Shown: positions 34,528-44,764 of the stretch, piece by piece | Position numbering within the stretch: position 1 is the stretch's first letter | How the letters are laid out: each line of letters begins with the position of its first letter | Assembly (NCBI GenBank): GCA_016708265.1 | Contig: JADJGA010000003.1 | Location: 124,001 to 188,000, forward strand | DNA length: 64,000 nucleotides | Source: Saprospiraceae bacterium | GTDB taxonomy: Bacteria; Bacteroidota; Bacteroidia; Chitinophagales; Saprospiraceae | Direction: 5' to 3' | The notes under the pieces: model-generated | The model's database searches: none | Seen by the model: the letters and a program-made list of their open reading frames with translations, nothing else | Told to the model about the DNA's origin: nothing | Made by a program: the position numbers and the translations under genes

Positions 34528-35501
34528 ATGGGAATTTCACTAGACATAATAAAAACTCCTGTTGAAAAAGAGTTAAGGGAATTTGAAGAGTATTTCAAAG
34601 CCTCAATGAAGAGCAATGTAGCATTGCTGGACACTATTACCTATTACATCTACAAGAGAAAAGGCAAGCAGGTGAGGCCAATAATGGTATTGCTAACTGC
34701 CAGGATGCTGGGCAAAATAACCAATGACACGTATACTGCTGCATCACTTATAGAACTGCTTCATACGGCCACTTTGGTACATGATGATGTAGTTGATGAT
34801 TCAAAATTGAGGAGAAGTTTTTCTCTGTAAATGCATTATGGAAAAATAAAGTTGCTGTCCTGGTAGGAGATTATCTGCTGGCCAAGGGTTTATTGCTTTC
34901 AATAGAAGGTGATAAGATTGAGTTTTTGAAAATCCTGTCTTCCGCTGTAAAGATGATGAGTGAAGGTGAACTGCTTCAAATACAGAAAGCCAGGAAGCTT
35001 GATATCACAGAAGAAGTATATTTTGATATAATAAAGCAAAAAACTGCTTCACTTATCAGTTCTGCTTGTGCTATTGGAGCTGCCTCTGTCACTGGAGATC
35101 CGGAAATTATTAAAAAACTGGGCGATTACGGTGAAAATATCGGTATAGCTTTCCAGATAAAAGACGACCTTTTTGATTATGGCGAAGATGAAATTGGCAA
35201 ACCAAGGGGAATTGACATCAGGGAGAAGAAGATGACATTGCCTTTGATTTATGCTCTTCAGAATTCAAACAGATCTGAAAAAAGCATGATCATAAACACG
35301 ATTAAAAATCACAATGAAGATAATAAAAAAGTAAAGGCATTGATCCAGCTAATAAAAGATAAGGGTGGAATGGATTATGCAGTCTCCAGAATGAAAGAGT
35401 TTAAAGATGCAGCAAATTCAATTCTGATGACATTTCCCGATAATCCATCAAGAAAATCACTTTTTGAACTTTCAGATTTTATAATAAACAGGAATAAATA
35501 A
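34528..35501 (+). CDS. Polyprenyl (octaprenyl-type) diphosphate synthase, frameshifted
   Basis: Two frames make one trans-isoprenyl diphosphate synthase of about 325 codons. ATG 34528 (GISLDIIKTPVEKELREFE) is the family-like start; 34489 is an alternative. The first part carries KGKQVRP and the first Asp-rich motif HDDVVDDSKLRR; the second, after the break, has VNALWKNKVAVLVGDYLLAKG and the second Asp-rich motif IKDDLFDYGEDEIGKPRG. The break is a T5 run (34818-34822): with T6 the text reads RSFFSVNALWKNK, matching the family exactly. It makes the side chain of menaquinone, so a real null is unlikely and an error in the sequence is the best explanation. Confidence 0.9.
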
Positions 35502-35509
35502 TATCGTGC

Positions 35510-36807
35510 TTATTTCCTGATCTTCACTTTTGTTCCGGGTCTGGGAACTTTAGCCATTGAAAAACTATTCCATTTCATAATATCACTGATCTTAACATTA
35601 TCAAATTTCCTGGCTACGTCAAGCAGTGATTCTCCTGGTTTCAATTTGTATATTATGAAATTGTCGTCATCCTCTTTATTGGCTGGTGAGTTCACAGCCA
35701 AAACAGGTGTTTTCATTTGTCTCGTACTCTGATTCAAGCTGATACTGTTATCAAATTTATGGCTTATACTCTCACTTATGGTGTAAGCATTGTCATTTCC
35801 CAGCATATATCCTGCTATATCCCTGGGAAAATAATTCATTATATACTGTGTATAATTCTGGTTTAATTCTTTATCAAACTCAATTTTTTCAAAATTTTCA
35901 TGTTCGATCAGTGCATATAGTGCTGATTTGGGAAGTATAAGTTTATAACCCTCAGTACTAGCCGGAATGAAATTTTGTCTGTAAGCAAAATTGAGACTTT
36001 TTATCACATCCATCGATACTCCGGTAATTTCAGAAATGTACTTAAAATCCATATGCCTGTAAACCCTGGCCTGCGCATTATCATAATAATAGTCGTCAAC
36101 CGGTTTTGGCTTTAATCCAATGTCATTGAAATGATTTAAAATATATGATATTGCTATGAATTTGGGAACATAATTCCTTGTCTCTCTTGGCAAGAACTTC
36201 ACTACAGACCAAAATCCTTACTCCCTCCTGCCTTGTTAATTGCACTTTTCACAGCACCTGACCCGCAATTATATGCAGCCATTACAAGTGTCCAGTTATC
36301 AAATGTTGCATAAAGATCTTTCAGATGAAGTATTGCTGCTTCGGTAGACTCTTCTACATTGTACCTTCCGTCATACACTTTGTTGAGTTTAAGATTGTAA
36401 TTTTTTGCCGTTCCTGCAACAAACTGCCATATTCCGGCAGCTCCGGCATGTGAATAAGCATTATTTTTCAGATGAGATTCAACGATAGCCAAAACCTTCA
36501 ATTCATCAGGCAGTCCAGCTGCTTTCAGTTTTTCCTCAAAAAATGGAAAATATACTGGTATCTTACCTAAAAACTCCTGCGCAACAAATCGTGATCCACT
36601 TGTATATGAATTAACATAGTTGCCTACTTCAGAAGTATATTTAGCATCAATAAAGCCCTTAAGCTTATTAATATTCAATTCAAGATTGTCAAAATCATGA
36701 CCAGGTATTCCTTTTACGCTTGTGCCTGCAATAATAAATTCAGCCGAAAACATACTTATGATCAGAAAAATCAGAGTGATTCTTTTTAATACTTTTGTTT
36801 TTGTCAT
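35510..36807 (-). CDS. mltD: MltD-like lytic transglycosylase with LysM domain, frameshifted
   Basis: Two abutting frames form one gene of about 430 codons. The upstream frame (36807 to 36202) has a signal peptide, then an SLT domain with catalytic Glu in AIVESHL and family blocks AGAAGIWQFV and MAAYNCGSGAV. The downstream frame (to 35510) continues with KFLPRETRNYVPKFIAISYI, the standard next block of MltD, and ends in a LysM domain (YKLKPGESLLDVARKF). The break is an A4 run at 36211-36214; one more base gives GGSKDFWSVVKFLPRETRNYV-like continuity. The enzyme cleaves peptidoglycan glycan strands in the periplasm. A sequence error is the most likely cause. Confidence 0.9.
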
Positions 36808-37103
36808 AGATTGTATTTTAGTACCAATCAGTATTAAAATCTTTGCTCAAACAAACAAAATATCCTATACAGATTGCAAATATATAAAAAATTTCGAATA
36901 CTACAAATTTACATTAATAAATATTTCAATTTATACTTATTTGTATTTCAATATTTGTGATTAAAAGTAAAATTGTGTAATAATTTCAGGGTTTAATTAA
37001 GAAATTTTATATATATAATTTTATTTTAAATAACAAAATAAAGAGTATTAACGCATTATACTTATGAATTGTTTTACAAAAATTGCAAAAATTGAAAGTT
37101 TAT
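36808..37103. other. 296-base AT-rich gap, nothing firm seen
   Basis: Lies upstream of mltD and downstream of the M29 gene, both on the minus strand. It should hold the mltD promoter; no clear terminator hairpin, RNA gene or repeat was seen. Confidence 0.5.
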
Positions 37104-38199
37104 TTAAAAAATAAACTTTCCGTCCTTGTAAATCAATTCGTTATCAGCAAAGATTTCTCCGCCATTTTTCATATCCGTTATCATATCCCAGTGAATCGAA
37201 GATTCATTTTTACCACCTGTCTGCAGATAAGACTGACCGACTGCCATGTGGATTGATCCTCCCATTTTTTCATCAAAAAGTATATTTTTAGTGATCTTAT
37301 TGATATTTTCATTTGTTCCTATAGCAGCCTCACCAAATCTTCTGGCACCTTTCAGTTCAAATATCTTGTCGAGATAATCCTTTCCTTTTGCAGCTTCCCA
37401 TTTTTCCACAAAACCGTCTTTTACCCACAAGGTAACACCTTCAACCTCATTTCCATTGTAAATACAAGGATAGGAAAAATGAATAACACCATTTACACTG
37501 TCTTCTACAGGTGATGTATAAACTTCTCCCGAAGGCATATTGGTTTTACCATCGGAATTGATCCAGAGCCTTCCTTCAGTATTAAAACTTATCTCAAAAT
37601 CTGGTCCCTTTATAAATGAATTTCTTATGGCTGTTGAGTTTATCAACTATTCTTTGTTGAATTCTACCAACATTTCTCCAGCTTTCAGACGGATCGTGAT
37701 CATAGAGTTTGCATGCGCCATATACAAAATCCTCATAATCATCAAGTGACATACCTGCCTCCTGTGCTGATGCCTGTGTGGGGAACAGGCTGAAATTGCG
37801 TTTAAGAGCCCTGGTAGCAGCTCTTTCAAAATAATACTTATTGGCAGGTGCCAGAGCCTCGCGGTGAATATTTGCCTTGTGACCGTCCACATTTCTATCT
37901 TCATTTGTATTGAAAGGAGCTTTTATAAACAGGTACGCATCAAAATCTCTCATTGCAGACAGGAAGAAAGGTGAAATGCTTTTCAGCTGATCTTCAGAAG
38001 CATTATTGACAAATATATTGTACTTATCCCTGAATTCGAGGTTTACTTCCACGTTCGCACCTCTGATCACTGCTTCCCTGTAAACCTCCTTTATCAGAGG
38101 TTCTGCAAGAGTGGTACTTTTAATATAGAGATTGTCTCCCTCCTTAATTTCCACACAATAATTTACTAACAGTGAAGCGTATTTTTTTAAAATATCCAT
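37104..38199 (-). CDS. M29-family aminopeptidase, frameshifted
   Basis: Two frames combine into one aminopeptidase of about 365 codons. The start is ATG 38199 (MDILKKYASLLVNYCVEIKEGD); the frame extends farther upstream only by reading the tandem repeat array. The first frame holds the N-terminal domain (GANVEVNLEFRDKY) to HKKFIYKG; the second resumes DFEISFNTEGRLWINSDG, then metal-site blocks GEVYTSPVEDSVNG, RRFGEAAIGTNENI and IHMAVGQSY with IHWDMI. Removing one base from the CCC at 37606-37608 (GGG on the coding strand) restores KFIYKGPDFEISF. M29 enzymes are cytoplasmic metallo-aminopeptidases with two divalent metals. The insertion is probably a base-call error. Confidence 0.88.
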
Positions 38200-38210
38200 A
38201 ATATATAAGT

Positions 38211-38868
38211 TAAAAATGAAAAGTGAAAAATGAAAAAAATTGATTGTATAACTAGCCTGAAAGGGGCTTGAAGTAATAAAAGTTTCTTTTGTTTTGCTTC
38301 TCTGGGCCTTTGCGCGAGAGTGAAAGCTAAAAGCGAAAAATGAAAAATGAAAAATGAAAAATGAAAAATGAAAAAATAACAAAATTGACTGTAAAACTAG
38401 CCTGTATGGGGCTTGAAGTTATAAAAGTTTCTTTTGCTTTGCGTCTCCGTGCCTTTGCGTGAGAGTGAAAGTTAAAAGCGAAAAATGAAAAATGAAAAAT
38501 TAACAAAATTGACTGTATAACTAGCCTTTATGGGGCTTGAAGTTATAAAAGTTTCTTTTGCTTTGAGTCTCTGCGCCTTTGCGTGAGAGTGAAAGTTAAA
38601 AGCGAAAAATGAAAAATGAAAAATTAACAAAATTGACTGTATAACTAGCCTTTATGGGGCTTGAAGTTATAAAAGTTTCTTTTGCTTTGAGTCTCTGCGC
38701 CTTTGCGTGAGAGTGAAAGTTAAAAGCGAAAAATGAAAAATGAAAAATTAACAAAATTGACTGTATAACTAGCCTTTATGGGGCTTGAAGTAATAAAAGT
38801 TTCTTTTGCTTAGAGTCTCTGCGCCTTTGCGTGAGAGTGAAAGTTAAAAGCGAAAAATGCAAAAATAC
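38211..38868. repeat. Five-copy tandem array, 124-bp unit with embedded heptamers
   Basis: The landmark GGGGCTTGAAG occurs at 38263, 38408, 38532, 38656 and 38780, giving spacings of 145, 124, 124 and 124. Each unit holds TAACTAGCCT, GGGGCTTGAAGT, AAAAGTTTCTTTTG, CTGCGCCTTTGCGTGAGAG and GAAAAAT heptamers; the first unit is 21 bases longer because it has three extra heptamers. Units 3 and 4 are nearly identical and the outer ones more diverged, as expected from recent expansion in the middle. It lies between the AmpG-like gene and the M29 gene. Confidence 0.95.
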
Positions 38869-38871
38869 AAG

Positions 38872-40371
38872 TCACTCCTTTTTTATCCCGAATTGCGGAT
38901 CAATTTTTACTAAAGCCGCGACAATAAAACCGGGTATAGTGGATATTATAACCCATTCGAAAAACCGTGAATATCCAATGGATTCCTGTAGCGCACCCGA
39001 ATACATCCCGGGCAGCATCATGCCAAGTGCCATTATCCCGGTACAAATAGCATAATGAGCAGTTTTATGCTCACCCTGTGATATCATTATCATAAACATC
39101 ATATATGCTGTAAATCCAAATCCATATCCAAATTGTTCAGTAGCAACAGCGATGTTTATAAGCAGAAAATCAGAAGGCTGTACGTGAGAAAGGTATACAA
39201 ATGCCAGATCAGGAAGGTGCATTATCAGAACCATCGGCCATAACCACCATCTTAATCCTTTTCTGGAAATCACATATCCACCTATAAGCCCACCCATGGT
39301 AAGTGCAACTATTCCAACTGTACCATAAACAATTCCTACCTCAGTATTTGATAATCCAAGCCCTCCTTTATCAACAGGATCAAGTAGAAAAGGCTGTACA
39401 AGTTTTACTAACTGTGCTTCTGCAAAGCGGAAAAACAGCAGAAATCCCAAAATACTCCAAATATCCTTTTTCTGCATAAAAATGACAAAAGCTTTCAAAA
39501 ACTCAATCACAGGGAGTAAAACTTCATTTTTTGTTTCCGATTCTTCATATTTCTTTACAAATATTGCTACAAAAGTCCTGAATAAAATCACAACAACCAG
39601 CACCAGCAATATGGTCGAGATTATTGTTGTCCAAGGTGATGCTAATCCTAATGAGGTAAAGAAAAAACTGATTAACAAAAACATGAGGTAGACAGTAATA
39701 GCAAACAAGAGAAAACCACCTATAAGTAATCCCATCTGCGTCCAATTCACTTTCTTATCTCTCAGCGTACCAATATCAGATATAGGTTTTGGTAAAATGA
39801 ACCTGTGATATAGAAAAAAAAGTAAGAACAGAACTCCGCTGATGATAAAAACTATTGACCATGCCCCCTGAAATCCCAAACCCGGAGCCAGTTCACCTGC
39901 AATTACAACTAATGCACCGGATCCCACTATCGTAGCAATCCTGTAAAAAGTGGACCTTACCCCTACAAATGCTGCCTGCTGGTTTTGATTGAGACTGAGC
40001 ATATAGAATCCATCAGCAGCAATATCATGAGTAGCACTGGCAAAAGCCATTATTGAAAATACTATAAGTGTGAGTTTCCAGTATATGGCTGTCTGAACAC
40101 TAAATGCAATCCCAAAGAGTGTAACACCTATTATAAGTTGCATTGCAATTGTCCAGAATCTCTTGGTTTTGAACATATCAATAAAAGGACCCCATGCAAA
40201 TTTTAAAAACCATGGAAAATAAAGCAAACTGGTAAAAAATGCAATATCTGAATTCGACACTCCAAGATTTTTGTACATCATCACTGAAACCGACATTACC
40301 ATGACATAGGGAAGTCCCTGAGTAAAGTATAAAGTTGGAATCCAGGTCCAGGGGCTTAATTTCTTGTTCAT
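38872..40371 (-). CDS. AmpG-like MFS transporter
   Basis: 499 residues from ATG 40371 (MNKKLSPWTWIPTLYFTQGLPY); an upstream ATG at 40395 adds eight unlikely residues. About 12-14 hydrophobic helices are visible. The start WIPTLYFTQGLPYVMVMSVSV and SLLYFPWFLKFAWGPFID are the conserved first-half motifs of the PAT/AmpG branch of the major facilitator superfamily, which imports muropeptides or other acyl compounds. AmpG recycles GlcNAc-anhydroMurNAc peptides, the products of lytic transglycosylases such as the MltD-like enzyme nearby. The link is plausible but in another transcript. Confidence 0.87.
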   Translation of the reverse strand: MNKKLSPWTWIPTLYFTQGLPYVMVMSVSVMMYKNLGVSNSDIAFFTSLLYFPWFLKFAWGPFIDMFKTKRFWTIAMQLIIGVTLFGIAFSVQTAIYWKLTLIVFSIMAFASATHDIAADGFYMLSLNQNQQAAFVGVRSTFYRIATIVGSGALVVIAGELAPGLGFQGAWSIVFIISGVLFLLFFLYHRFILPKPISDIGTLRDKKVNWTQMGLLIGGFLLFAITVYLMFLLISFFFTSLGLASPWTTIISTILLVLVVVILFRTFVAIFVKKYEESETKNEVLLPVIEFLKAFVIFMQKKDIWSILGFLLFFRFAEAQLVKLVQPFLLDPVDKGGLGLSNTEVGIVYGTVGIVALTMGGLIGGYVISRKGLRWWLWPMVLIMHLPDLAFVYLSHVQPSDFLLINIAVATEQFGYGFGFTAYMMFMIMISQGEHKTAHYAICTGIMALGMMLPGMYSGALQESIGYSRFFEWVIISTIPGFIVAALVKIDPQFGIKKE

Positions 40372-40512
40372 AATCCAATAATTTTGAAACCGCAAATTAG
40401 TTAAAAAATTAAAAATATTTATCTATTAACTTGTGAAAATCATCATATTTCCATAAAAATTATTTTCTTTACTCCCTGTTTGCAATAAAAACTCAGCTAA
40501 ATATAGAAAAAT

Positions 40513-41087
40513 ATGGATTTAAAAAGATGTGAATGGCCTAAAAACGACCCTCTCTATGTAAAGTATCATGACGATGAATGGGGAGTGCCTGTGACAGATG
40601 ATAAAACTATTTTTGAATACCTGATTCTCGAAACATTCCAGGCAGGTCTAAGCTGGATCACAGTATTGAGAAAAAGAGAAAATTTCAGAAAAGCATTCGA
40701 TAATTTTGATTATCAGAAAATTTCAGAATATGTAGAGGACAAAGTCAATGAACTCATCAATGATCAGGGTATTATAAGAAACAAACTCAAAATAAAAGCT
40801 GCAATATCAAATGCACAGGCTTTCATATTAATTCAAAAGGAATTCGGTTCATTTTCAAAATACATCTGGAAGTTTACAGACTATAAACCAATAGTCAATA
40901 ACTGGACCAGCTTATCAGAACTTCCGGCTAAAACAGAATTGTCCGATCAAATATCGGCAGACCTCAAAAAAGAGGTTTTAAATTTGTTGGCAGTACAGTC
41001 ATTTATGCTCATATGCAGGCAACAGGTATGGTAAATGACCATGTGACAGGATGTTTCAGACATGGGGAAGTGGGAAATTTAAAATGA
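40513..41087 (+). CDS. tag: DNA-3-methyladenine glycosylase I, frameshifted near the end
   Basis: The product starts MDLKRCEWPKND with zinc ligand Cys6 and His19 (YHDDEWG), has the catalytic Glu region LILETFQAGLSWITVLRKRE, and would end with the other two ligands in NDHVTGCFRH. The frame breaks at an A6 run (40966-40971); with A7 it continues LKKRGFKFVGSTVIYAHMQATG to the TGA at 41085-41087. As printed it stops at 41034 after a false tail (LLAVQSFMLICRQQVW), losing the His and Cys ligands. It excises 3-methyladenine from alkylated DNA. The exact rescue by one base argues for a sequence error. Confidence 0.93.
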
Positions 41088-41184
41088 AAAACTAAAAGTG
41101 AAGAGTCGAAACTGAAAAGGTGGCTGTCGGCAGTCAAAAGTAGGTAAATGTGATAAGTCATTTTCCAGTTTTCTATCTCCTGTT
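41088..41184. repeat. Low-complexity purine-rich gap
   Basis: Contains AAAATGAAAAACTAAAAGTGAAGAG and related text similar in style to the gaps at 19.6, 38.2 and 51.4 kb, plus GTCGGCAGTC. No gene or terminator hairpin with a T run was recognised for the convergent genes here. Confidence 0.4.
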
Positions 41185-44100
41185 CTACCTGACGACCGTA
41201 ACATCGCCTGTTATGAACATTTTCTCCCCATTTTCAATATACTCAATCACATAAACATAAACTCCGGACATAGCTTTTTTGCCTTTAAATGTACCATCCC
41301 AATGTATCGTTCCTGATCTTGAATATATTCGTTCTCCCCATCTGTCATAGATACTGCATTGCCGGATTTCAATACCCGGTGGTAACTTTATTTCCCAGTT
41401 GTCATTAAATCCATCTCCGTCAGGTGAAAAAATATTTGGTATATTTAGTTTGCTTTTCTCAATATTCACCCTGAATTTTATTTGATAGTCACAGCCACTT
41501 GAGTGTTTTAGATTTATCACAAATTCAGTATTCTGATCGATTGTAATATTGACCTGTGAACATGTATCACAATCCAATGATCCATTTGGTGTCCAGACAA
41601 TTTTCCACTCTGAAAGATCTAGACCAAGATCAATTTTTAATGTCTCTGTAGAGTTTATAATCGTGTCATTGGGTTGTTTTATCATGGTGATATTTGGAAT
41701 GTGAGGCAAAGTGATTGTAAATTGCCTTTCACATCCCTCTATCGCTGTTAACTGGACTTTTGCATCTGGCTCATCTTTGTATGTTGTTTGTCCTGAATTT
41801 GATCCATTATCCCACTGTATCTGCCAGTCATCCGTAGCACTGATGCTCAGGTTTATCTCCCCCGTTTCACAATCTATCTTCATCTTTGGCTCTTCGGGTT
41901 CTGGTATCAATCTGATATTTGTGATCGCTGTGGAATCACAGCCGTTTGATCCAAGATAAATTTCTTCTAACTTATCTTCAGTGTTTATCCAGTTACCTGA
42001 GATATATAATGAATCCCCCGGGCATAGCTTTACCTCATGTGAAGTTTTCACTGGTTCGAGCATTCTGACATGCACATATACCAGGCTGTCGCACAGTTCG
42101 GCTGATGTGAGATTTTTCTGTATGTCTGTCTGCGTTGTTATCGGCTGTCCATTGTAGATAAGTGTATCTCCTCTGCATAGTCTCAGTGTGTCGTGATTGA
42201 TCTTGTTTTTGATCAAGCTGATGTTCACATCAATCAGGCTGTCGCAACCGGTAGTATTGGCTTTTTTTACTGTGAATGTTCCTGGTGTATCAAACCATCG
42301 GTCTATGATATAGACACTATCTCCTTCGCAAATTCTGCCCGCAATCTGTCCTGAAGGCAATGGTCTGACTGATATATTGTATGTCTGTATGCTGTCGCAG
42401 CCAGCTGAACTTGTAAATATCTCTGATATTTCTCCTTCTTTCGCTATCCAGTTTCCGAATATCTTTATGGAATCTCCCTCGCAGATATTTATTGTATCTG
42501 ATCTTTCGATATGGTCGGTAATTATGAGGTTAAGGGTAACTATACTGTCACAACCTGCACTATTTATTGTCTGATATGTATATGATCCGCTTTGGTCATA
42601 AGTATTTCCATTCCAGGTATAGCTGTCGCAGGCAGATTGTGATAGAGCGATATTGTTTGATTTGTTTATTGTGAGATTGAGGGTGATGGTACTGTCGCAT
42701 CCTGAGATTGTCTGGGTTTTGTATTGGTAGATACCGGATTGGGTGTAGGTGTTACCGTTCCAGAGGTAGCTGTCGCAACTTGTCTGAAAGCTTTCTGATT
42801 TTTTGCTGTCGTTGATCGTCAAATTGAGCATGACAGTGCTGTCGCATCCACGCGTGCTGATGGTATCGAAAAAATATATACCGCTCTGCTCATACTGATA
42901 ATTGTGCCAGATGTACTTATCGCATGTAGTATGTGCCATTGATATTGTATCAGGCTTGATGATAGTAAGATCGAGAAGTACTGTGCTATCGCAGCCCTGA
43001 ATATTCAAAGTGTCATACTTATATATGCCACTTTGATTAAAAGTATAGCCTCTCCACTCGTAATTCTTGCATGCTTCATGATAGATGGTAGTGCTGTCAG
43101 GCTTCAGTATGGTCAGATCGAGTGTGATTATGCTATCGCAGCCTGCTTTATTTTCGATAATGTACTTAGCGCTGTCTGTGCTTTCTGTGTAGGTCTTACC
43201 TTCGAGCCATGTGTAGCTGTTGCAGGAGCTAACCTGTACTGTATCTACTGACTCCTGGCATTGGCTAAGCTTAAGGACAAAGGTCGACTCTAATCCATAG
43301 TCAAATAAATTATAAACACCAAGGCCTGGATCAAAATCATCCGATCCGGAAAATATGCCTGTTAAGTAAATGTTAGTGTATTTATCTAAAAAAATTGAAA
43401 GTCCACTTGAATAAGCTTTACCAGTTCCAATGGCCAAAGCCCATACAAAATCACCATTAGCATCTAATTTTGTTATGAATGCAGCATCGTCATAATAAGG
43501 AGGGAACTTTAATTTATATACACCAGGTCCAGGATCAAAATCCGCTTCGCCTCTGAAAAATCCTGTGGTATATACATTAACATATTTGTCAGTTTTGATA
43601 GAACTACTCACTATATCACCAGATAATGACAAATTGGGTGTATAAAAACTCCTCGCCCATATAAAATTACCATCTTTGTCAAGGTTCAGAATAAATGTAA
43701 ATGCTTCGCAGCATATTCCTGCTGTATTCAGATTATATATGCCAGGCCCAGGATCAAAATCTACAGTTTCTACAAACATTCCTGTTGTGTAGACATTCCC
43801 AAACTGATCGGTAGTTATAGAATTACATTCATCGTTACCCAATCCTCCAATTCCTTTAACCCATAAAAAATTACCATCTTTATCTAGTTTTAATATAAAA
43901 AAATCCCCCCCAACAATACTAAAAAAAGGTAAATTAAAAACACCGACTCCAGGGTCAAAATCAATTGATCCAAGACCTCCATAATAATTTCCGGCAACCA
44001 GTATATTTCCGAATTCGTCATTGCATATTGAAGTTCCATAATTAGGATTTCCGAGAATACTTTTAGACCAGAATAAATTTCCAGCAAAATCCAACTTTAA

Positions 44101-44679
44101 CACGAATGTATTGTTTAATTTATCACCAGTTACTAAAATACTTCCAATGTCTATAATAATCGATGAAGCTTTACCAACCCCAAAACTTTTCGCCCATGAA
44201 AAATTACCTGCAGGATCCAATTTCATTACAAATATTTCCCACCCCCCTGAAGAACTCAAATTGAAAATACCCGATCCGGGATCGAAATCAACTGTATTTT
44301 CAAAAGCACCGCATATATAAACATTGCCATTGTTATCTGTAGCAATGCTATGCCCTACATCAGCAGGAGCAAATGATGCATTTGAAGACACTCCTCCAAA
44401 ACTTTTTGCCCATAAAAAATTGCCATGCTTATCTATTTTTGTGACAAAAACATCAAATTCAGAATTCGAGATCAAATTATATACACCGACTCCAGGATCA
44501 AAATCCACTGTTCCCTTAAAGCCCCCTGTAGTGAGTACATTTCCATTATAGTCAACAGTAATTGAATGACCATGTACTCGGTTAAAACCATTAAAAGATC
44601 TGGCCCATTCAAAATTTTGGCATTTGATACTCAATGATATAATAAATATTAATTGCAAGGTTAAAAATGATCTTGACAT
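41185..44679 (-). CDS. Very large T9SS type B (CHU_C) surface protein with SBBP repeats
   Basis: 1164 residues. After a signal peptide (about residues 1-20) there are about eight propeller-like repeats of ~55 residues, each with F..W...FG.....I..D..GN......F..TVDFDPG.G.YNL (SBBP-like). Residues ~490-760 form ~45-residue repeats of the pattern CDSYTWNGNTY.QSG.Y.Y.T....GCDSTI.LNLTI, a sign of repeated Ig-like or adhesin modules rich in Cys. The end, NIPNIFSPDGDGFND ... VYVYVIEYIENGEK, is a gliding-motility-associated CHU_C domain, the type B T9SS signal. It is exported and probably surface-anchored. The internal copies vary in sequence, so they are old. Confidence 0.92.
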   Translation of the reverse strand: MSRSFLTLQLIFIISLSIKCQNFEWARSFNGFNRVHGHSITVDYNGNVLTTGGFKGTVDFDPGVGVYNLISNSEFDVFVTKIDKHGNFLWAKSFGGVSSNASFAPADVGHSIATDNNGNVYICGAFENTVDFDPGSGIFNLSSSGGWEIFVMKLDPAGNFSWAKSFGVGKASSIIIDIGSILVTGDKLNNTFVLKLDFAGNLFWSKSILGNPNYGTSICNDEFGNILVAGNYYGGLGSIDFDPGVGVFNLPFFSIVGGDFFILKLDKDGNFLWVKGIGGLGNDECNSITTDQFGNVYTTGMFVETVDFDPGPGIYNLNTAGICCEAFTFILNLDKDGNFIWARSFYTPNLSLSGDIVSSSIKTDKYVNVYTTGFFRGEADFDPGPGVYKLKFPPYYDDAAFITKLDANGDFVWALAIGTGKAYSSGLSIFLDKYTNIYLTGIFSGSDDFDPGLGVYNLFDYGLESTFVLKLSQCQESVDTVQVSSCNSYTWLEGKTYTESTDSAKYIIENKAGCDSIITLDLTILKPDSTTIYHEACKNYEWRGYTFNQSGIYKYDTLNIQGCDSTVLLDLTIIKPDTISMAHTTCDKYIWHNYQYEQSGIYFFDTISTRGCDSTVMLNLTINDSKKSESFQTSCDSYLWNGNTYTQSGIYQYKTQTISGCDSTITLNLTINKSNNIALSQSACDSYTWNGNTYDQSGSYTYQTINSAGCDSIVTLNLIITDHIERSDTINICEGDSIKIFGNWIAKEGEISEIFTSSAGCDSIQTYNISVRPLPSGQIAGRICEGDSVYIIDRWFDTPGTFTVKKANTTGCDSLIDVNISLIKNKINHDTLRLCRGDTLIYNGQPITTQTDIQKNLTSAELCDSLVYVHVRMLEPVKTSHEVKLCPGDSLYISGNWINTEDKLEEIYLGSNGCDSTAITNIRLIPEPEEPKMKIDCETGEINLSISATDDWQIQWDNGSNSGQTTYKDEPDAKVQLTAIEGCERQFTITLPHIPNITMIKQPNDTIINSTETLKIDLGLDLSEWKIVWTPNGSLDCDTCSQVNITIDQNTEFVINLKHSSGCDYQIKFRVNIEKSKLNIPNIFSPDGDGFNDNWEIKLPPGIEIRQCSIYDRWGERIYSRSGTIHWDGTFKGKKAMSGVYVYVIEYIENGEKMFITGDVTVVR

Positions 44680-44722
44680 AAGATTTTGCTTGAAAAATAA
44701 AAAATTTAAACCAATGAAAAAT

Positions 44723-44752
44723 ATACGAGCTACCTGAGTTGGTAGCTCGTAT
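44723..44752 (-). terminator. Intrinsic terminator after the 44765-47386 gene
   Basis: A perfect 12-bp stem, ATACGAGCTACC (44723-44734) with GGTAGCTCGTAT (44741-44752), loop TGAGTT. Read on the minus strand it is followed by ATTTTTC, fitting termination of the T9SS gene that ends at 44765 and separating it from the gene starting at 44679. Confidence 0.88.
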
Positions 44753-44764
44753 AAAAAAGATATT

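Noticed and set aside
38200..38382. Upstream start giving a Phe/His/Ser-rich leader on the M29 aminopeptidase
   Set aside because: The leader is only the translation of the tandem repeat; ATG 38199 gives the normal family start.
38211..38868. CRISPR array
   Set aside because: The units are 124 bp direct copies without unique spacers, and there are no cas genes.
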